Of a DNA stretch of 64,000 nt, positions 1-11,419 are shown piece by piece. Source of the DNA: Fremontodendron californicum (taxonomy: Eukaryota > Streptophyta > Magnoliopsida > Malvales > Malvaceae); the NCBI GenBank assembly GCA_030761205.1, contig JAULJL010000010.1:935001-999000 (forward strand), read 5' to 3'. The notes beneath the pieces were generated by a model. That model saw only the letters and a list, made by a program, of their open reading frames with translations, was not told the origin of the DNA and ran no database searches. The position numbers and the translations under genes are program-made. The first letter of the stretch is position 1. Each line of letters opens with the position of its first letter.

Positions 1-14
1 AGAGGAAAGATGAT

Positions 15-3000
15 TTATGTTGTGAGAATATCCGGACTTTTAATCGAGTGAGCTCCAAGTACTTTACCACCAACATCTGGGAAATTTTCATGTCCGGGAA
101 GTGGCTTTACTTTACCATCGGCATCTACTTGCAAAGGATACATCAGAAGGTGGCCCTGCAATGCCGAATAATCAGTATCTGTAAATTTCTTCCAGTTATC
201 TTCAGCAATCTCGTTTACTGTTTTCACACATTCCAGACTTTCTGGCTCCTTGAAGCACTTATTTAGCTCACCAAGATGCTCTGCCCACAGTGACATTCTA
301 TACCCGTATACCTGCCAAGTGCAGAGAGGTGTCACTAGGTATGTATACTAAAACATTCAAATTCCGATTAAGAACTTCCTTTCCTTGCAATGCAGTCTCA
401 GGGCAGTGTTTTTGTCTATGTTGCTCCGACTCTTCATTTTTTTTGAAGTATCCGTGTCCGACGTATATCCGAACATGGGTATGAGAATATGATCCTCCAA
501 ATACCCTCCAAATACAAAAAAATCTTGAAAAAAAATTGAACATACCCGTGTCCAACACTCACATCCAAGTCCGAATAACATAGGTTTTTGTTTCATGTGT
601 CATTTTACATGTCAAGTGAGTGACTAAAATGCATTTTCTCATTTAATACTATGCCATGTCCAAAAAAGAAACAGAAATGTGAAGCATATTTTTCATGTTG
701 CAAAAAGTTCCATTCTTAGCAGGTACTAAACACAGTTTTGACACAATGTTCACTAAATGTCACACTTTGATTAATTTTGGACGTCAAGTATACCACACTA
801 ATACGATGATTCTCGAAAAAAAGTAAAGAAAAGAAAGAAAGACAAATCTTCCATGAACAACATTTGGGCCTTTTTCTTACCATCTCCGAAAAACAGCCAA
901 GAAAATGGTCCAAAAAGTATTTTTCTTACCTGACCACGTGGATGTTTTTTCTTTTCAGCCCATGTATAATGTCGTTGATAGGCACCCATAGCTATCTCAG
1001 TGTCTTTTGTAGCAGCCATGGATCTTTGGTTAATATTAGCTGACCCCACAATCACATACTCATCATCTATTATCAATCCTTTTGCATGCACGTAAATCAT
1101 GAACCGACCAAATTTTGCAGAGTCAGAGACCTAAGCAAAATATAAAAATATATTAATGTAATGATAAGCAACTTCTCACTTCATTACGAATTATCAATAC
1201 AGCTATTAATTCTCTTAATTAATAGTCAAGAATCTCTCCACTGTTTATCAAAATCTAAAGCTATAACTTATCAGCACAAAAACATAATAAAACAAAGAGT
1301 AAAATACTCACAAAATCTAAACGTTGAAATCTAGAATTATGTAGGATCGGTCCTCATCCAATTTAAACAGACATTAATCCACATTCTACAACAAGAATCT
1401 AAAAAAGAACAAAAGGGCAATTACCAAATTATCATTACCGCCGAGCATTTCCTGGGAAACCTCTTCCCTCTTACCAAGACAATAGAAATTGAGGTAATCT
1501 TGAGGATGTGAGTCCGTAATTTGCATGGACTTGAGTTCTTGTGCAACAACTTCATACATCATTTGCATTGTTTGAGACTGGAAACAAAAAATGGGTCAAT
1601 AAAAGTAGAATAGCTTTTCATCCTGCATTTCTCTAATAAGAACAAACAGAAAATTCCACCTTCATTTATGGATAACAATAAAGGTGATGTCAAAAACGTA
1701 AACCCTAAACCAAAAACGAACTAAAATAATAATAAATAAATACAAACCAAATAAGCCCAAGTAGCAGAAACCATATTTTCTTAAAGTATGCTAGCATAAG
1801 CATTCTTCCAGAATTTCAAAGGTCTCCCATCAGATATCAAGTCTAAGTTCAGAACCATGGACTAGAAACAAAACACAATATAATTTGATTTTTCTTCAAG
1901 AAATTAAAGGAAGATGTATATTGCAACAAGCACACAATTGCTGTCGCTTCATGTCTTTATCATAACGAATAGACATAAGATGCTGCAGCTAATTTGGTTC
2001 AAGAAATAGATACCTACCTGCCAATATAGAATTTCCTGTACAGTAACAGATTTTGGATCACCCTCGGGCCACAAAGGAATGATGATATATACTGCAAATC
2101 TCTCCCTTGCTCTGATTTTACTAGCAACCTTTAGTGCCAGCTCCATTGGGATCAGATTATCAGCCCCTGCTTATACCATAAAAGCAAATAATATGAAAAT
2201 TTACATTTTACCTTCTTTATGCTACCAAAAGATATATAGAGACCTATGTTACTCGGACTCGGGTGTGAGTGTCAGACACGGGTATGTTCAATTTTTTTCA
2301 AGATTTTCATGTATTTGGAGGGTCCTCGGAAGATCATATCCCCATACCTATGTCCGGATATGTGTCGGACACGGGTGTCGGACATGAGTACTTCAAGAAA
2401 AAAGAAGAGTCCGAGCAACATAGATAGAGACATCTCACACAAATTTTGTAAACTAAATACTTAATATGGAACATTCTTCTGGAAACAAAGAATTCCATCT
2501 AATATGTAGAAACATACAACTTTAATAACCAAGAATAACACCTGACCTGCATTTTTATATGATGTCCAAGCATAAGAAGATCCAAGAAAATACTGATTTT
2601 CAATATATATGTAATGCTGGGCAGATCTGATTGCCTGTATATAAGCTGCTTGAATGCTTTTATCTATGACCTCATTTTTTGAACAGACAAGATTCTGCAA
2701 CAAAAAAAAAAGGTTCAAAAACTAAGAACCATGATATAACATGATACAGATACAAAATAGTTGCAAGTAGAAATCTGGTTCTGGTGAAAATCTAGAACAT
2801 GGCCAATGTAATACATATTAGGTTTCTTCCTATTTAAAAATCAGAAGAAAAGCAGTTTCATGGAAAAACCTGGTTCTGAGCTTTTTTTATATATTTTGGA
2901 AATCCTTTCACTGATCCTGAGTCGATGGAGCGGAAAACCTGTGGAAGAAAAAGAAATCAAACTAACATTACTATTTCTTTTTCGGAAAAAGAATAAAAAG

Positions 3001-5889
3001 ACCAAAATCAAACATGTAATTATCAGCAGTAAAAATTTACACAACCTGAACATCCCAGTTTTCACGATCATCTTTGCTAAGAACATGTACTTTGGGATCA
3101 TCTTCTGGAACTATTGTAGTACCATCATCTGTAACACCCAAGGGAGGACTTTGTATCCATGAGATTCGTTCTATCCTAATCAAAGCATCATCACTCCAGT
3201 GAGAATTTCCTCTAAAAAGTAGAGTGAACTCTTTCCACTTGGCTGATTTCCTCCACCGCTGCTCAAAGTTGATAAGAACATCATATGCAGCAGGCCCTTC
3301 GATTTTGCTGTGTAAATCATGCCATGGTTGCCTAGGAGCCTTGGTTCCAGCCTATAAAATATAGAGAAAAGTGGAAACAAGAGAAGGGAAAATAAAGAAG
3401 TGCTAACAGTAGAAGAACTTGTACCAGAATAGAACGTTTAAATACAATTGATATTTAACTGAACAAAATGCCAGTCTTATATGCTAGCAGTTTGTTTCAA
3501 ATTACAACTCAAGTACACAAGGCCCTAATCCCAATCTAACTAGAGGCAGTTGTATGAATCTCTTCCTCAATTTATGCTGTCTAAGACCATGCTCCTTGTA
3601 AGTGATAGGCACCAAATCAATATCACAACTCTTCCATGTCACATCTGTGACATAGGTAGGGCTTGTTGGTACTTTTAGTGGGAGCTTCAGAGATTTTAGT
3701 CGCTCAGAAGCAATGTTAACAAATTACAGTTGTCATTTATGACTCTTAAGTAACAATAGAAAGAAACTATAAAAAGATAACATTATAAGCACCTGTTCCT
3801 CAGTAGTAAACAAGAACATAACTAGTTGGATTTGGGGCCAGTCTGAAATTTTCGCCACCCCTCTACCCAAGGTTATATTCTACATGAGATGCTTTATTGG
3901 AAACTGGTGCATGACTTTAGTAATTGCCATTAACATACACAATCGAACATCTTAACAGAGGAAATTGTTAAGATAAAATCGAGCAATCACTTACAGAAAA
4001 AGTAGGATTATGAAAATCATCCTTAAAAATAGTCTCGAGATCATGAAGTATTCGATGTTCAGGTGTATCATAGCGACCATCACAGAGATCAATACCTCCA
4101 ACAAATGCAGTTATCTTTCGATTATGGCCAGCTGCCTGTGTGTCAACAAGAACACATTTTTGATGATGCGTAAACATGGTTCCAACAACCTGATCAAAAC
4201 CATTGCAGAAGCAACCTCAGCAAAGTATTTTAGTTGAAAAGAAAGCTGAAATTTTTCAAAATCAAATAAAATTTGTTAAATCCGTAACAATAGTTTGCTG
4301 TACTAAATCTAGTAAGCAAAACCAGACATAGCATATGCAACTAGCTTAATCGGCAAAATTTAAGTACATGTTGAGATCCCATCAGAAGTCATCAACCTTC
4401 AAAAAACACACTATTACATTGCGTTGATCAAAGATCTAGACGCCTGAACATGCAGGAATTGAGTTCTTCAAGGTAAAGGCTCCAACTTTCACAGATAGTG
4501 GATAAGCAAACAACACAATGTAAAATATCCTTGTGCAGTGGATTCAGTAAATGCTGGCACAGTTTGGTGCGTGACAAGTTAACAAAGAAACCGAATTTAT
4601 GTAACTAGATTGAGCAAGTGAAACATCAACATTATTTATGAGCACTCATGACACATTAGTTAGAAATACATTATATTAGCTACTTGCACACGAAGATAAG
4701 CAAGTTTAACTCATTACAGACAACAATAATTCACAATGAATGAAAAACTCTTGCCTTTTGTTTGAAATAACCAAGCTTACTGCTAGGATAGCGTGGAGCC
4801 AGCACACAGATAACAGATGAATGCTTAAAAAACTTGAACGTTTCCTCATCGTGTGTGTTCATCACTCCCGCCTGCAGTACCCATTGACATCCGCATTATA
4901 ATCTCATGATTCAAACAATAACTGTATAAAACAACACAAAATTTGCTGGAACTTCTCACCTTTTTAATACCAAATTTGTCAGAAAATTTATCATCCCAAA
5001 CCAACAACAGCACCCTAACACCTTCTTCAGATTTATACTTAAGCAATTCACCAAGGATTAAATCCCCACCTTTTGGTAATGGCCGAGTAGGCTCTCTAAC
5101 AAGCTTAATCTTATGAAAAACGGACCAACCAACAATGTAAATCATATGATGAGCCTCAGATATAGCATAACAAATATCCTCCCAACACTTTCCCTGGTTA
5201 AAAACTTTACCGTCGTCTAATTCTATTTTAGGCAACAAGCCGTCCGGCACGTGAGCGTCTTGGTAAAGCGTCACCTGATTCCCCTTCCTTAACGGGAAAT
5301 ACGTGTGCCTCACGCCGGCTTGCTCCGGGTCGCTGGCGATGCTCTGCTTATACAACGGGTTTTGCTCGCAGGGCGTGAATTTCATATCGATGTAGATGGC
5401 CGTGTTCGGCTTAGGAGGCTTTCCCGAGGGGCCAATGAGCGGGAACCAGCCGGTGATAGGCTCCCCCGTGGCGATTTTTTGAGCGGGGATTTTGGTAGTG
5501 CCGATTACTTCAGCGCCAAAGAGGTCATTGTCTTTGACATTAATTTCGAGCTCAGTCAAGGGATGAGCCAAGGGGATGATGAACCTCTCGTTCCACTTGG
5601 GGTTCTGGGCGTTTTTCAAGACGCCTGTTCGAGCCACGGTCGCTTGGGGCACTGAGACGGTGACGTAAGGGTCGCTCGTGATGATTTTACGGTGCTGGCG
5701 GACTTTAGTGTCCCCTTCTTCTAGAGCTACAGCCTGTGATGAGGATTTGCAAGTCTCACAGGTTAGGCACTTGCGAAGATGATTTGACAACAAATCCATG
5801 TTGGGCAACCTCCGGGCTTCAACAATGGTTAAATCTAAGTCACCGTAAAGGTAAATCACCTTCTTCGATACTTCCTCCTCCATTTTCAA
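15..5889 (-). CDS. PLDdelta: Phospholipase D delta (PLD delta)
   Basis: Hydrolyses membrane phospholipids such as phosphatidylcholine to phosphatidic acid, a stress-signalling lipid; the delta type is Ca2+- and oleate-responsive and plasma-membrane associated (family knowledge). Coding exons in transcript order: 4960-5889, 4755-4871, 3995-4189, 3046-3351, 2870-2938, 2547-2694, 2018-2166, 1425-1577, 930-1130, 15-311. They sum to 2565 nt, 854 residues, the usual length. An N-terminal C2 domain fills about residues 10-170 and carries a Cys-rich insert (CLTCETC). Two HxKxxxxD catalytic motifs are seen: H358/K360/D365 (HQKCVLVD) and H704/K706/D711 (HAKGLIID). The IENQYF motif and the MSLWAEHLG C-terminal motif are present. 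Intron 2 begins with GC (AAG|GCAAGA) instead of GT. A downstream Met at 5883 is an alternative start. The stop lies 15 bases from the window edge, so the 3' UTR is outside. Two hAT MITEs sit in introns. Confidence 0.96.
416..583 (-). mobile_element. hAT-type MITE, family A copy 1, in PLD last intron
   Basis: A 168-bp element with terminal inverted repeats (left CTATGTTGCTCCGACTC; right ends AATAACATAG) lies between perfect 8-bp target-site duplications GTTTTTGT at 408-415 and 584-591. It is inverted relative to copies at 2244 and 11580. It has no coding capacity. It lies in the last PLD intron (312-929). Confidence 0.88.
2244..2423 (+). mobile_element. hAT-type MITE, family A copy 2, in a PLD intron
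   Basis: A 180-bp element runs from CTATGTTACTCGGACTC to GAGTCCGAGCAACATAG, so its TIRs are 17 bp with one mismatch. Perfect 8-bp duplications ATAGAGAC flank it at 2236-2243 and 2424-2431. Its interior is rich in GTCGGACAC-like words. It lies in the PLD intron between exons 2547-2694 and 2018-2166. Confidence 0.9.
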
Positions 5890-8394
5890 AGTAGCTCACT
5901 GTACAAAAAGTGCAGAAAAAAAAAAACAAAAACCAAGAACCGAAGAGAAGAGAAGAGCAAGGAAGCTTTTTTGGAACTGTTGGGTCGGCGGTGGGGGGAT
6001 TTGGGTTTTAAAAAACTTTGTTGTTGTTTAGCGAATTAAAAGCGGGTTGAACGTTGGTTTTGAGTTTTGAGGAGTTGGAAAGCGGAGTAGAACATGGGAT
6101 AATAAAGACAATGAGGATTTAAGTGAGATTTAAGAATATGAAAATGGCGGCCGCAGTAGCAGAGGCAACAGTGCAACGGCAGTTACAGACAGACAGAAAG
6201 CTAATCTAAAGCTGCTTGCTCTGCTTTGCTTCACTTCGATCAAATCTTTTTGTGTCAATAACAGATATAGTTGACATCTTTTATCAATCAATAAAAAGTA
6301 ATATAAAAAAACAAAAACAAAAGTTTCAACTTTGCATTACTACTAATAAAATAAGAGTTTTTGTTAACTAATGCTTTTAGAATATTTTTTTAAGAGTAGT
6401 TAATATATTATATATTATAATAATATTATATTAATTGTAAAAATTAATAATTTTATTCATTATTTTTAATATATTAAATAAAAATATTATCATATATAAT
6501 AATTTTAAAAAATATTTTTAAGATATTGTTAATAAAATTTATAGAATAATAATAAAAATGGAATGATGATCGACATGTCATGTCATCTCTAAAAATTAAT
6601 ACTAGTTAGTACTTTATCTGTGGTTTTAATTCTTCAAATCTTGGAAAATACTAATAAATAATCATTTAATAAGATGATGATATCTACAATCTCAATAAAT
6701 AAAGTTTGAAATTCTGATTGTCTTCGACATATTTTATGTAAAAAAAACAAATCAACAAAAGCTGATGTGATTGGATACCTTTTTCTGTTTTATTTTATTT
6801 TTTAACTTTCTATTCTTTTTATGTTCAACAGAAAGAAAACAGAAGTTAGTATGAAAAACATGTCTCGAATATATATTTATTTTTAAATAATTATTAAAAT
6901 TATTTATTAAAAGAAAATGAAAAAGTATAAAATTATTATTAAAAAAATGATAAAGATAAAAATATTCTTAATGAAAATTTAATATCTCTAATATTTTTTT
7001 TCATTACAAAAATATTATTTTAAAAAAAGTTTAAAAAATAAAAAATATTATTTTAGAAATATTATTTTTTATTATTTAATTAAAAAAACTAAATTAAATA
7101 TTTTTTTTTAAATTAAAAAATATATTTTCAAAAAGTATTATTTTTAATTAAAAAATAAAAAATAAGAGAAATTTTTTATCAAAAAATTTATGTTAGAGTA
7201 TTTTAATTTTTATCATTTTCTTAATAACAATTTCATACTTTCTATTTTTTTTAATAAATAATTTTAACATATATCATCATTTAAGAATATATCCTCTAGA
7301 CCAGAAAACAACCTTTTCACTTGTGTTTGCTAAGAAAGAAGGTGAAATTAAAAATTAAAAAATAAATAAATAAATAAATAAACTAAACTGTAACAAAAAG
7401 GTAATGATAAATCGAGTCCAATCCAATTCAAAAAAGCATGAAAGAAATTAATTAATTGGGGCTAAGCAAAATATCTTTGGGGGTGGCCACATCCATCTTT
7501 CCATAATATCCCGTCTGTCGGGTTATAATCACCCCATAGGCCATAGCCCATAGCCCACTTTCTTACTTAGGCTTCATTTGAATTCTATTGCATTTAATTT
7601 TTGAATTTTTTTTTTTTTCCAATGCACCTTTAATGAGAAAATGAAATGTACCAACCCTTTCAATCTAATTGAAGGGATAGAGGTTGAGTCAAAAACTAGA
7701 CCCTCGATGAAAGAGATAATCTCTTTTTATTCCTTTCATTATTTTTTTTAATTTTATTTAATTTAAGAGAAAATTTAAAATATTTATTTTTCATATTTAC
7801 CCTTATTTTTTTAACATAAATATAATTTTTAATTATTATTTAATATAAATATAATATATATTTTATTATTTAATATAAATATGATTTTAATCCTTTTTAA
7901 TTATTTATTATATATATATATATACATTTTAATCTTTATTTTTCTTTTTCATTACAATTCATATTACCACTCTCATCACTATAATAATTAATTTTATCGT
8001 CACCATTGTTTATAATTTCATTAAAATCAATCTCATCGTAACAACACTTAGCAACTTCTTATCAGCTAAAGACTTCTCAAAGAGTAGTAATTACCACATT
8101 GAAAAAGTTGCATTTAAATTTAACTTTATTCAAGTGAAATTCTCGACATTTCAAAGCTGTTTTAGATAATAAAACTTATTTCAGAACATCCATTATTATT
8201 TTTGTACCTTTTCATCCACAAATGAATTTGAATTGAAGAAGACATGTACTTTAAGAGAATTTAATAACTAGAGAAAAAAAAGAGTATATGAAATCAACAA
8301 TATTATGATCAAATGTAATGGGGGTGAGCCTTCATTAAATTTCAGGAGACAAACAAGGTTCTTTTCTTCCATAAATTTATTACTTATTCAACAA
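5890..8394. other. Intergenic: PLD 5' region and AT-rich DNA
   Basis: The first 350 bases upstream of the PLD start hold the presumed 5' UTR and promoter, including a GA-rich stretch near 5944-5960. From about 6270 the DNA is very AT-rich with long A and T runs and a short TAAA array near 7360-7382. No coding region was recognised apart from the repeat listed separately at 6355-6545. Confidence 0.6.
6355..6545. repeat. AT-rich dispersed repeat (family also at 61885 and 62385)
   Basis: It contains the words TTAATATATTATATATTATAAT and TTTTTAATATATTAAATAAAAATATT in the same order as two stretches near the right end of the window. Its outer parts (TTTGTTAACTAATGC on the left, GTTAATAAAA on the right) look like degenerate inverted ends. 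No target-site duplication was defined, so the exact borders are approximate. Confidence 0.4.
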
Positions 8395-9135
8395 CTTCCT
8401 CCATCACCAACAACAACCTTCTCTCTTGTTTTTCACTTTTTCTTTTCAACTACCAAAGGATGATTACTCAAGTAACCTGGACCTAACTCCGAGTGAATGC
8501 TCGAGCTCGCTCGATTAGACTCGTTTACTTAATAAAAATGAACTCGATTCTCATATTTGACTTCCAACTCGATTATTTGTACTCGAACTCAAGCTCAAGT
8601 TCGAGTTTGAATTGAGATTTTTCAATACTAATTAAAAATAAAAAGTTCGATTAGGCTCGCGAGCTACTCGAGTCAAGTATTAGGATACTCGAACTCGGCT
8701 CGCTCGAACTGCTCGAACTGCTCGAGTTTGACTCTACAATGATCGAGCCGAACCCAATTAACTTGCGAACATTTGTATCTCGTTTAAATCCCTAACCTGG
8801 ACCCAACTCCCTGTGAGTGCTGCACTTGCACCATCAGCCCCTCCAATGAAAATCTGATAATGTTCAGCATGCATTACAGCATTAGCAAAATTGCTTCATC
8901 TGGCCCAGGAAATTAGCCACTCTTTCAGCAAAATATATCTGGCAGGCTTTGTCACCAGAATTCAGCAGATTTTTCACTACGTTTTGTCCCTTTCAATATC
9001 TTCACCATTACTAAAGCTAAATGGTTCATCTTTTCAAATTGAAAATGGCAAGGGATGCTTGCCAAGATGTTATTGCTCACAGTTTTCTTCTTCTTCTTTG
9101 CTATTTGATTTGGCGTCCGAAACTTTTGGTTGAGG
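8395..9135 (-). pseudogene. Decayed, interrupted copy of the adjacent syringolide-induced-like gene
   Basis: This stretch aligns in order and orientation with the intact gene at 9783-10400. Shared blocks include AAATTGCTTCATCTG, CTCTTTCAGCA, TTTGTCCCTTTCA and TTGCTCACAGTTT, with many substitutions and indels between them. The reading frame is destroyed and the part matching the N-terminal half of the protein is missing or too diverged. A foreign insertion at about 8491-8793 splits it. It is best explained as a tandem duplicate that died. Confidence 0.8.
8491..8793. mobile_element. Insertion inside the pseudogene, rich in CTCGA words
   Basis: About 303 bp made largely of ACTCGA, GCTCGA and TTCGAG words, with partial self-complementarity. 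It lies between near-identical 17-bp direct repeats at 8474-8490 and 8794-8810, differing at one base. The flanking sequence on both sides continues the pseudogene alignment. A duplication of this length is unusual for a hAT or Mutator MITE, so the class is unknown. Confidence 0.5.
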
Positions 9136-9437
9136 GCATCAATGCATGAGCATTAGGCTTTGTTTGGGAGGTGACTTCCTGACAGGGATGGTGCTTTTAA
9201 GGAGAAAGGCCAAAATCTTGTTCTTAGCTATAATTAAAATTTGTATACATTGACATTTGACATCTTATGAGAGAGGAGAACAGAACATTTTTAAATACAA
9301 GAAAATAGATTATATAAAAATTTTGGGTATTGCAATCAAATTAGACCAGCAATCATGGAGTTACAACTGAATTGGAGTTAGACGTGACGTGGTTCCTTTC
9401 TTCCACAAAATATTTTTTCTTGTTTCTTCAACTATTC

Positions 9438-9779
9438 AGGAGTTTTAAGGTAAATTCTTTATGGTGAACTTACGAAAAGTTTCATTACATATAAACATGA
9501 TAAAATTACATAAATCATTAAAGGATATTGTCATATATTTATGTAACTGAAAATTGTCATATATTTATGTAAAAAAAATTTACATATAAACATAACAAAT
9601 TACATAAATCATTAAAGGATATATCATATATTTATGTAAACTGAAAGTTATAATATATTTATATAATTTTTTTTTATATATAAACATAACATAAATTACA
9701 TATAAATAAACTATATAAATTTTTGAAACCTAAAAAAAAAAAAAACTTATTTTAAGTGATTTACCTTAAAAAAATTCCT
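9438..9779 (+). mobile_element. Mutator-like MITE, family B copy 1, abutting a stop codon
   Basis: A 342-bp AT-rich element with inverted ends (AGGAGTTTTAAGGTAAA on the left; the complement of the right end reads AGGAATTTTTTTAAGGTAAA). Nine-base duplications CAACTATTC flank it at 9429-9437 and 9780-9788. Its interior repeats ACATATAAACAT and ATATATTTATGTAA. The right duplication spans the stop codon of the gene at 9783-10400. A relative lies at 26156-26360. Confidence 0.8.
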
Positions 9780-9782
9780 CAA

Positions 9783-10400
9783 CTATTCCAACTCCATAAC
9801 AACAATCTTTTCTTCCTTTTCACTTTTAACTTCCTTTTCCTCATACAAAGGATTGCTGACGCAGTCTGCTCCCCCTGCTGCTGCATCATAAGCCCTCCAA
9901 TCAAAACCTGATAACGTGCCACGTGCGCTAGAAAATTGCTTCATCTGCCCAAGGGAAGGAGCTCTTTCAGCAACCTCTGCATCGGCGGCATCCGAAACAT
10001 CAGATTTAGGACCACGCTTTGTCCCTTTCAGTACCTTAAGCATCACGAAAGGCTTCTTCTTCCTCTTGATTTGTTCCGGAAATGCTTGTGGTGGAGGTGA
10101 AGCTAGCTTAGGTTTGCTCACAGTTTCTTTTTTCTTTTTCTTGCGCTTAATTTGGCCCATGCATGAAACTTTTGGTGACCCTGGTTCACTTGCAGCATTA
10201 AAACTCCCATTCCTTCGAGCCTCTCTGGGTATCAAGGATACCATCGGACCTGAAAACCCTCTACCAGGGCTCATTGGTACCATCGGACCTGAAAACCCTC
10301 TACCAGGGCTCATTGGCGGGCTTACTTGGAAAGTGACAGCTGATGCAGCTTTTGGCAGACAGGCCAGGATCTTGTTCCTCTGTTTCACCGGTTTCTCCAT
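9783..10400 (-). CDS. Syringolide-induced protein 14-1-1-like
   Basis: A 205-residue single-exon protein of a plant-only family named after a soybean transcript induced by the elicitor syringolide; biochemical function is unknown. Family hallmarks visible are the MEKPVKQRNKIL start, FSGPMVSLIPREARR, and SPKVSCMGQIKRKKKKK. The protein is basic, Ser/Pro-rich and has two Lys clusters that could act as nuclear localisation signals (inference). Residues in the N-terminal third contain a perfect 13-residue tandem duplication (MSPGRGFSGPMVP-type). A dead copy lies at 8395-9135. The TAG stop lies inside the target-site duplication of the MITE at 9438-9779, so that element probably supplies part of the 3' UTR. 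Confidence 0.85.
   Translation of the reverse strand: MEKPVKQRNKILACLPKAASAVTFQVSPPMSPGRGFSGPMVPMSPGRGFSGPMVSLIPREARRNGSFNAASEPGSPKVSCMGQIKRKKKKKETVSKPKLASPPPQAFPEQIKRKKKPFVMLKVLKGTKRGPKSDVSDAADAEVAERAPSLGQMKQFSSARGTLSGFDWRAYDAAAGGADCVSNPLYEEKEVKSEKEEKIVVMELE
10240..10317. repeat. 39-bp in-frame tandem duplication
   Basis: Two head-to-tail 39-bp units, 10240-10278 and 10279-10317, differ only at the last base. They lie in the coding sequence of the syringolide-induced-like gene and duplicate 13 codons without breaking the frame. The identity implies a recent origin. Confidence 0.9.
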
Positions 10401-11419
10401 CTGAGATCAGACGATCGATCTAGCTAAGCGAAAAAAGATCTAAAATGAACAATTCATACAAACAGGGCCTTGTTGATATAGGAAAGTGGTAGAGCCCCGT
10501 AGAAGTAGTCAAAATGAACAATTCATGCCTTGAGACAGATTATTCGTTGCCGGCCAGAACTACGCACATTTCTTGCCAGGCCATCTCGGTAGGCCGGCCA
10601 TTCATTTGATTTAAAAGTACATTGACATTTTCTAGATGATGAAATTTTTTTGTCCTACTAAAATGCAACTAACAATAAAATAATAATAATCTTAAAAAAG
10701 AATGTCAATTTTATTCTTTCACTGCTACCACAAGCAACAATTTATATAACCAGAAAAGGGTCAAGAAAATATCAATTTCCTGTCTTTTACAATATCTTTT
10801 TACTAAGAGATACACCATAGATTGATTATTTCACAATCTCAGCCATTCCATGGAAACAACGGAAATTCATTTATATCCGTATTGGTAATAAAATAGTCCA
10901 ACAGACTTAATGGACAATACGAATCTTTTAATAGATTAACAAGAAAAGCTATAAAAAAAAAAAGGTGCGATCCCAACTACAAGCACTTTTGCCTCGTTCC
11001 ACCGGCAGAATGTTGAAGACCCAACAGGCCAGCACTTCACTGGAACTGCAGACTGAACAAAATTGGGGCCAAATCAGATATGCAGCCATCATTCATTTAT
11101 ATCATTACATGCTGAAACCTAAGATGAATAGAATACTTAAGAAATTACATTAAAAACAAAAAACTTATGATCATTTCACTGAAGATGTTACATAAATACC
11201 CAAACTATGTTTGGAGGTGATTCAACATTGCTTAAAATAAACAAAAAGGTGGTCCCCTCCGGAAATTTTAAAACCTTTTGGAAATTTGAAGAACAGCCTA
11301 ATGGAAATTGGTAACATGGAAGGGTCATATTACTGCAATTTCAAAAATTGCAACAATTTTAGAGTTCAAGAACAAATAACCTTGGGCTTCCTCTCAACCT
11401 TTTCAAAAATGGCATGCCT
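10401..11419. other. Intergenic: promoter of 9783-10400 and 3' flank of RPB1
   Basis: The part near 10401-10620 should hold the promoter of the syringolide-induced-like gene. A short direct repeat AAAATGAACAATTCAT occurs near 10443 and 10512. The part near 11160-11419 should be the RPB1 3' UTR. No further coding region was seen. Confidence 0.5.

Noticed and set aside
5305..5655. 116-codon plus-strand frame
   Set aside because: Antisense of the PLD C2-domain exon; codon use of the sense strand explains its openness.
8891..9133. 80-codon plus-strand frame
   Set aside because: It lies on the opposite strand of the pseudogene of the syringolide-induced-like gene and resembles no protein.
9916..10404. 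162-codon plus-strand frame
   Set aside because: Antisense of the syringolide-induced-like gene, whose sense product matches a known family.
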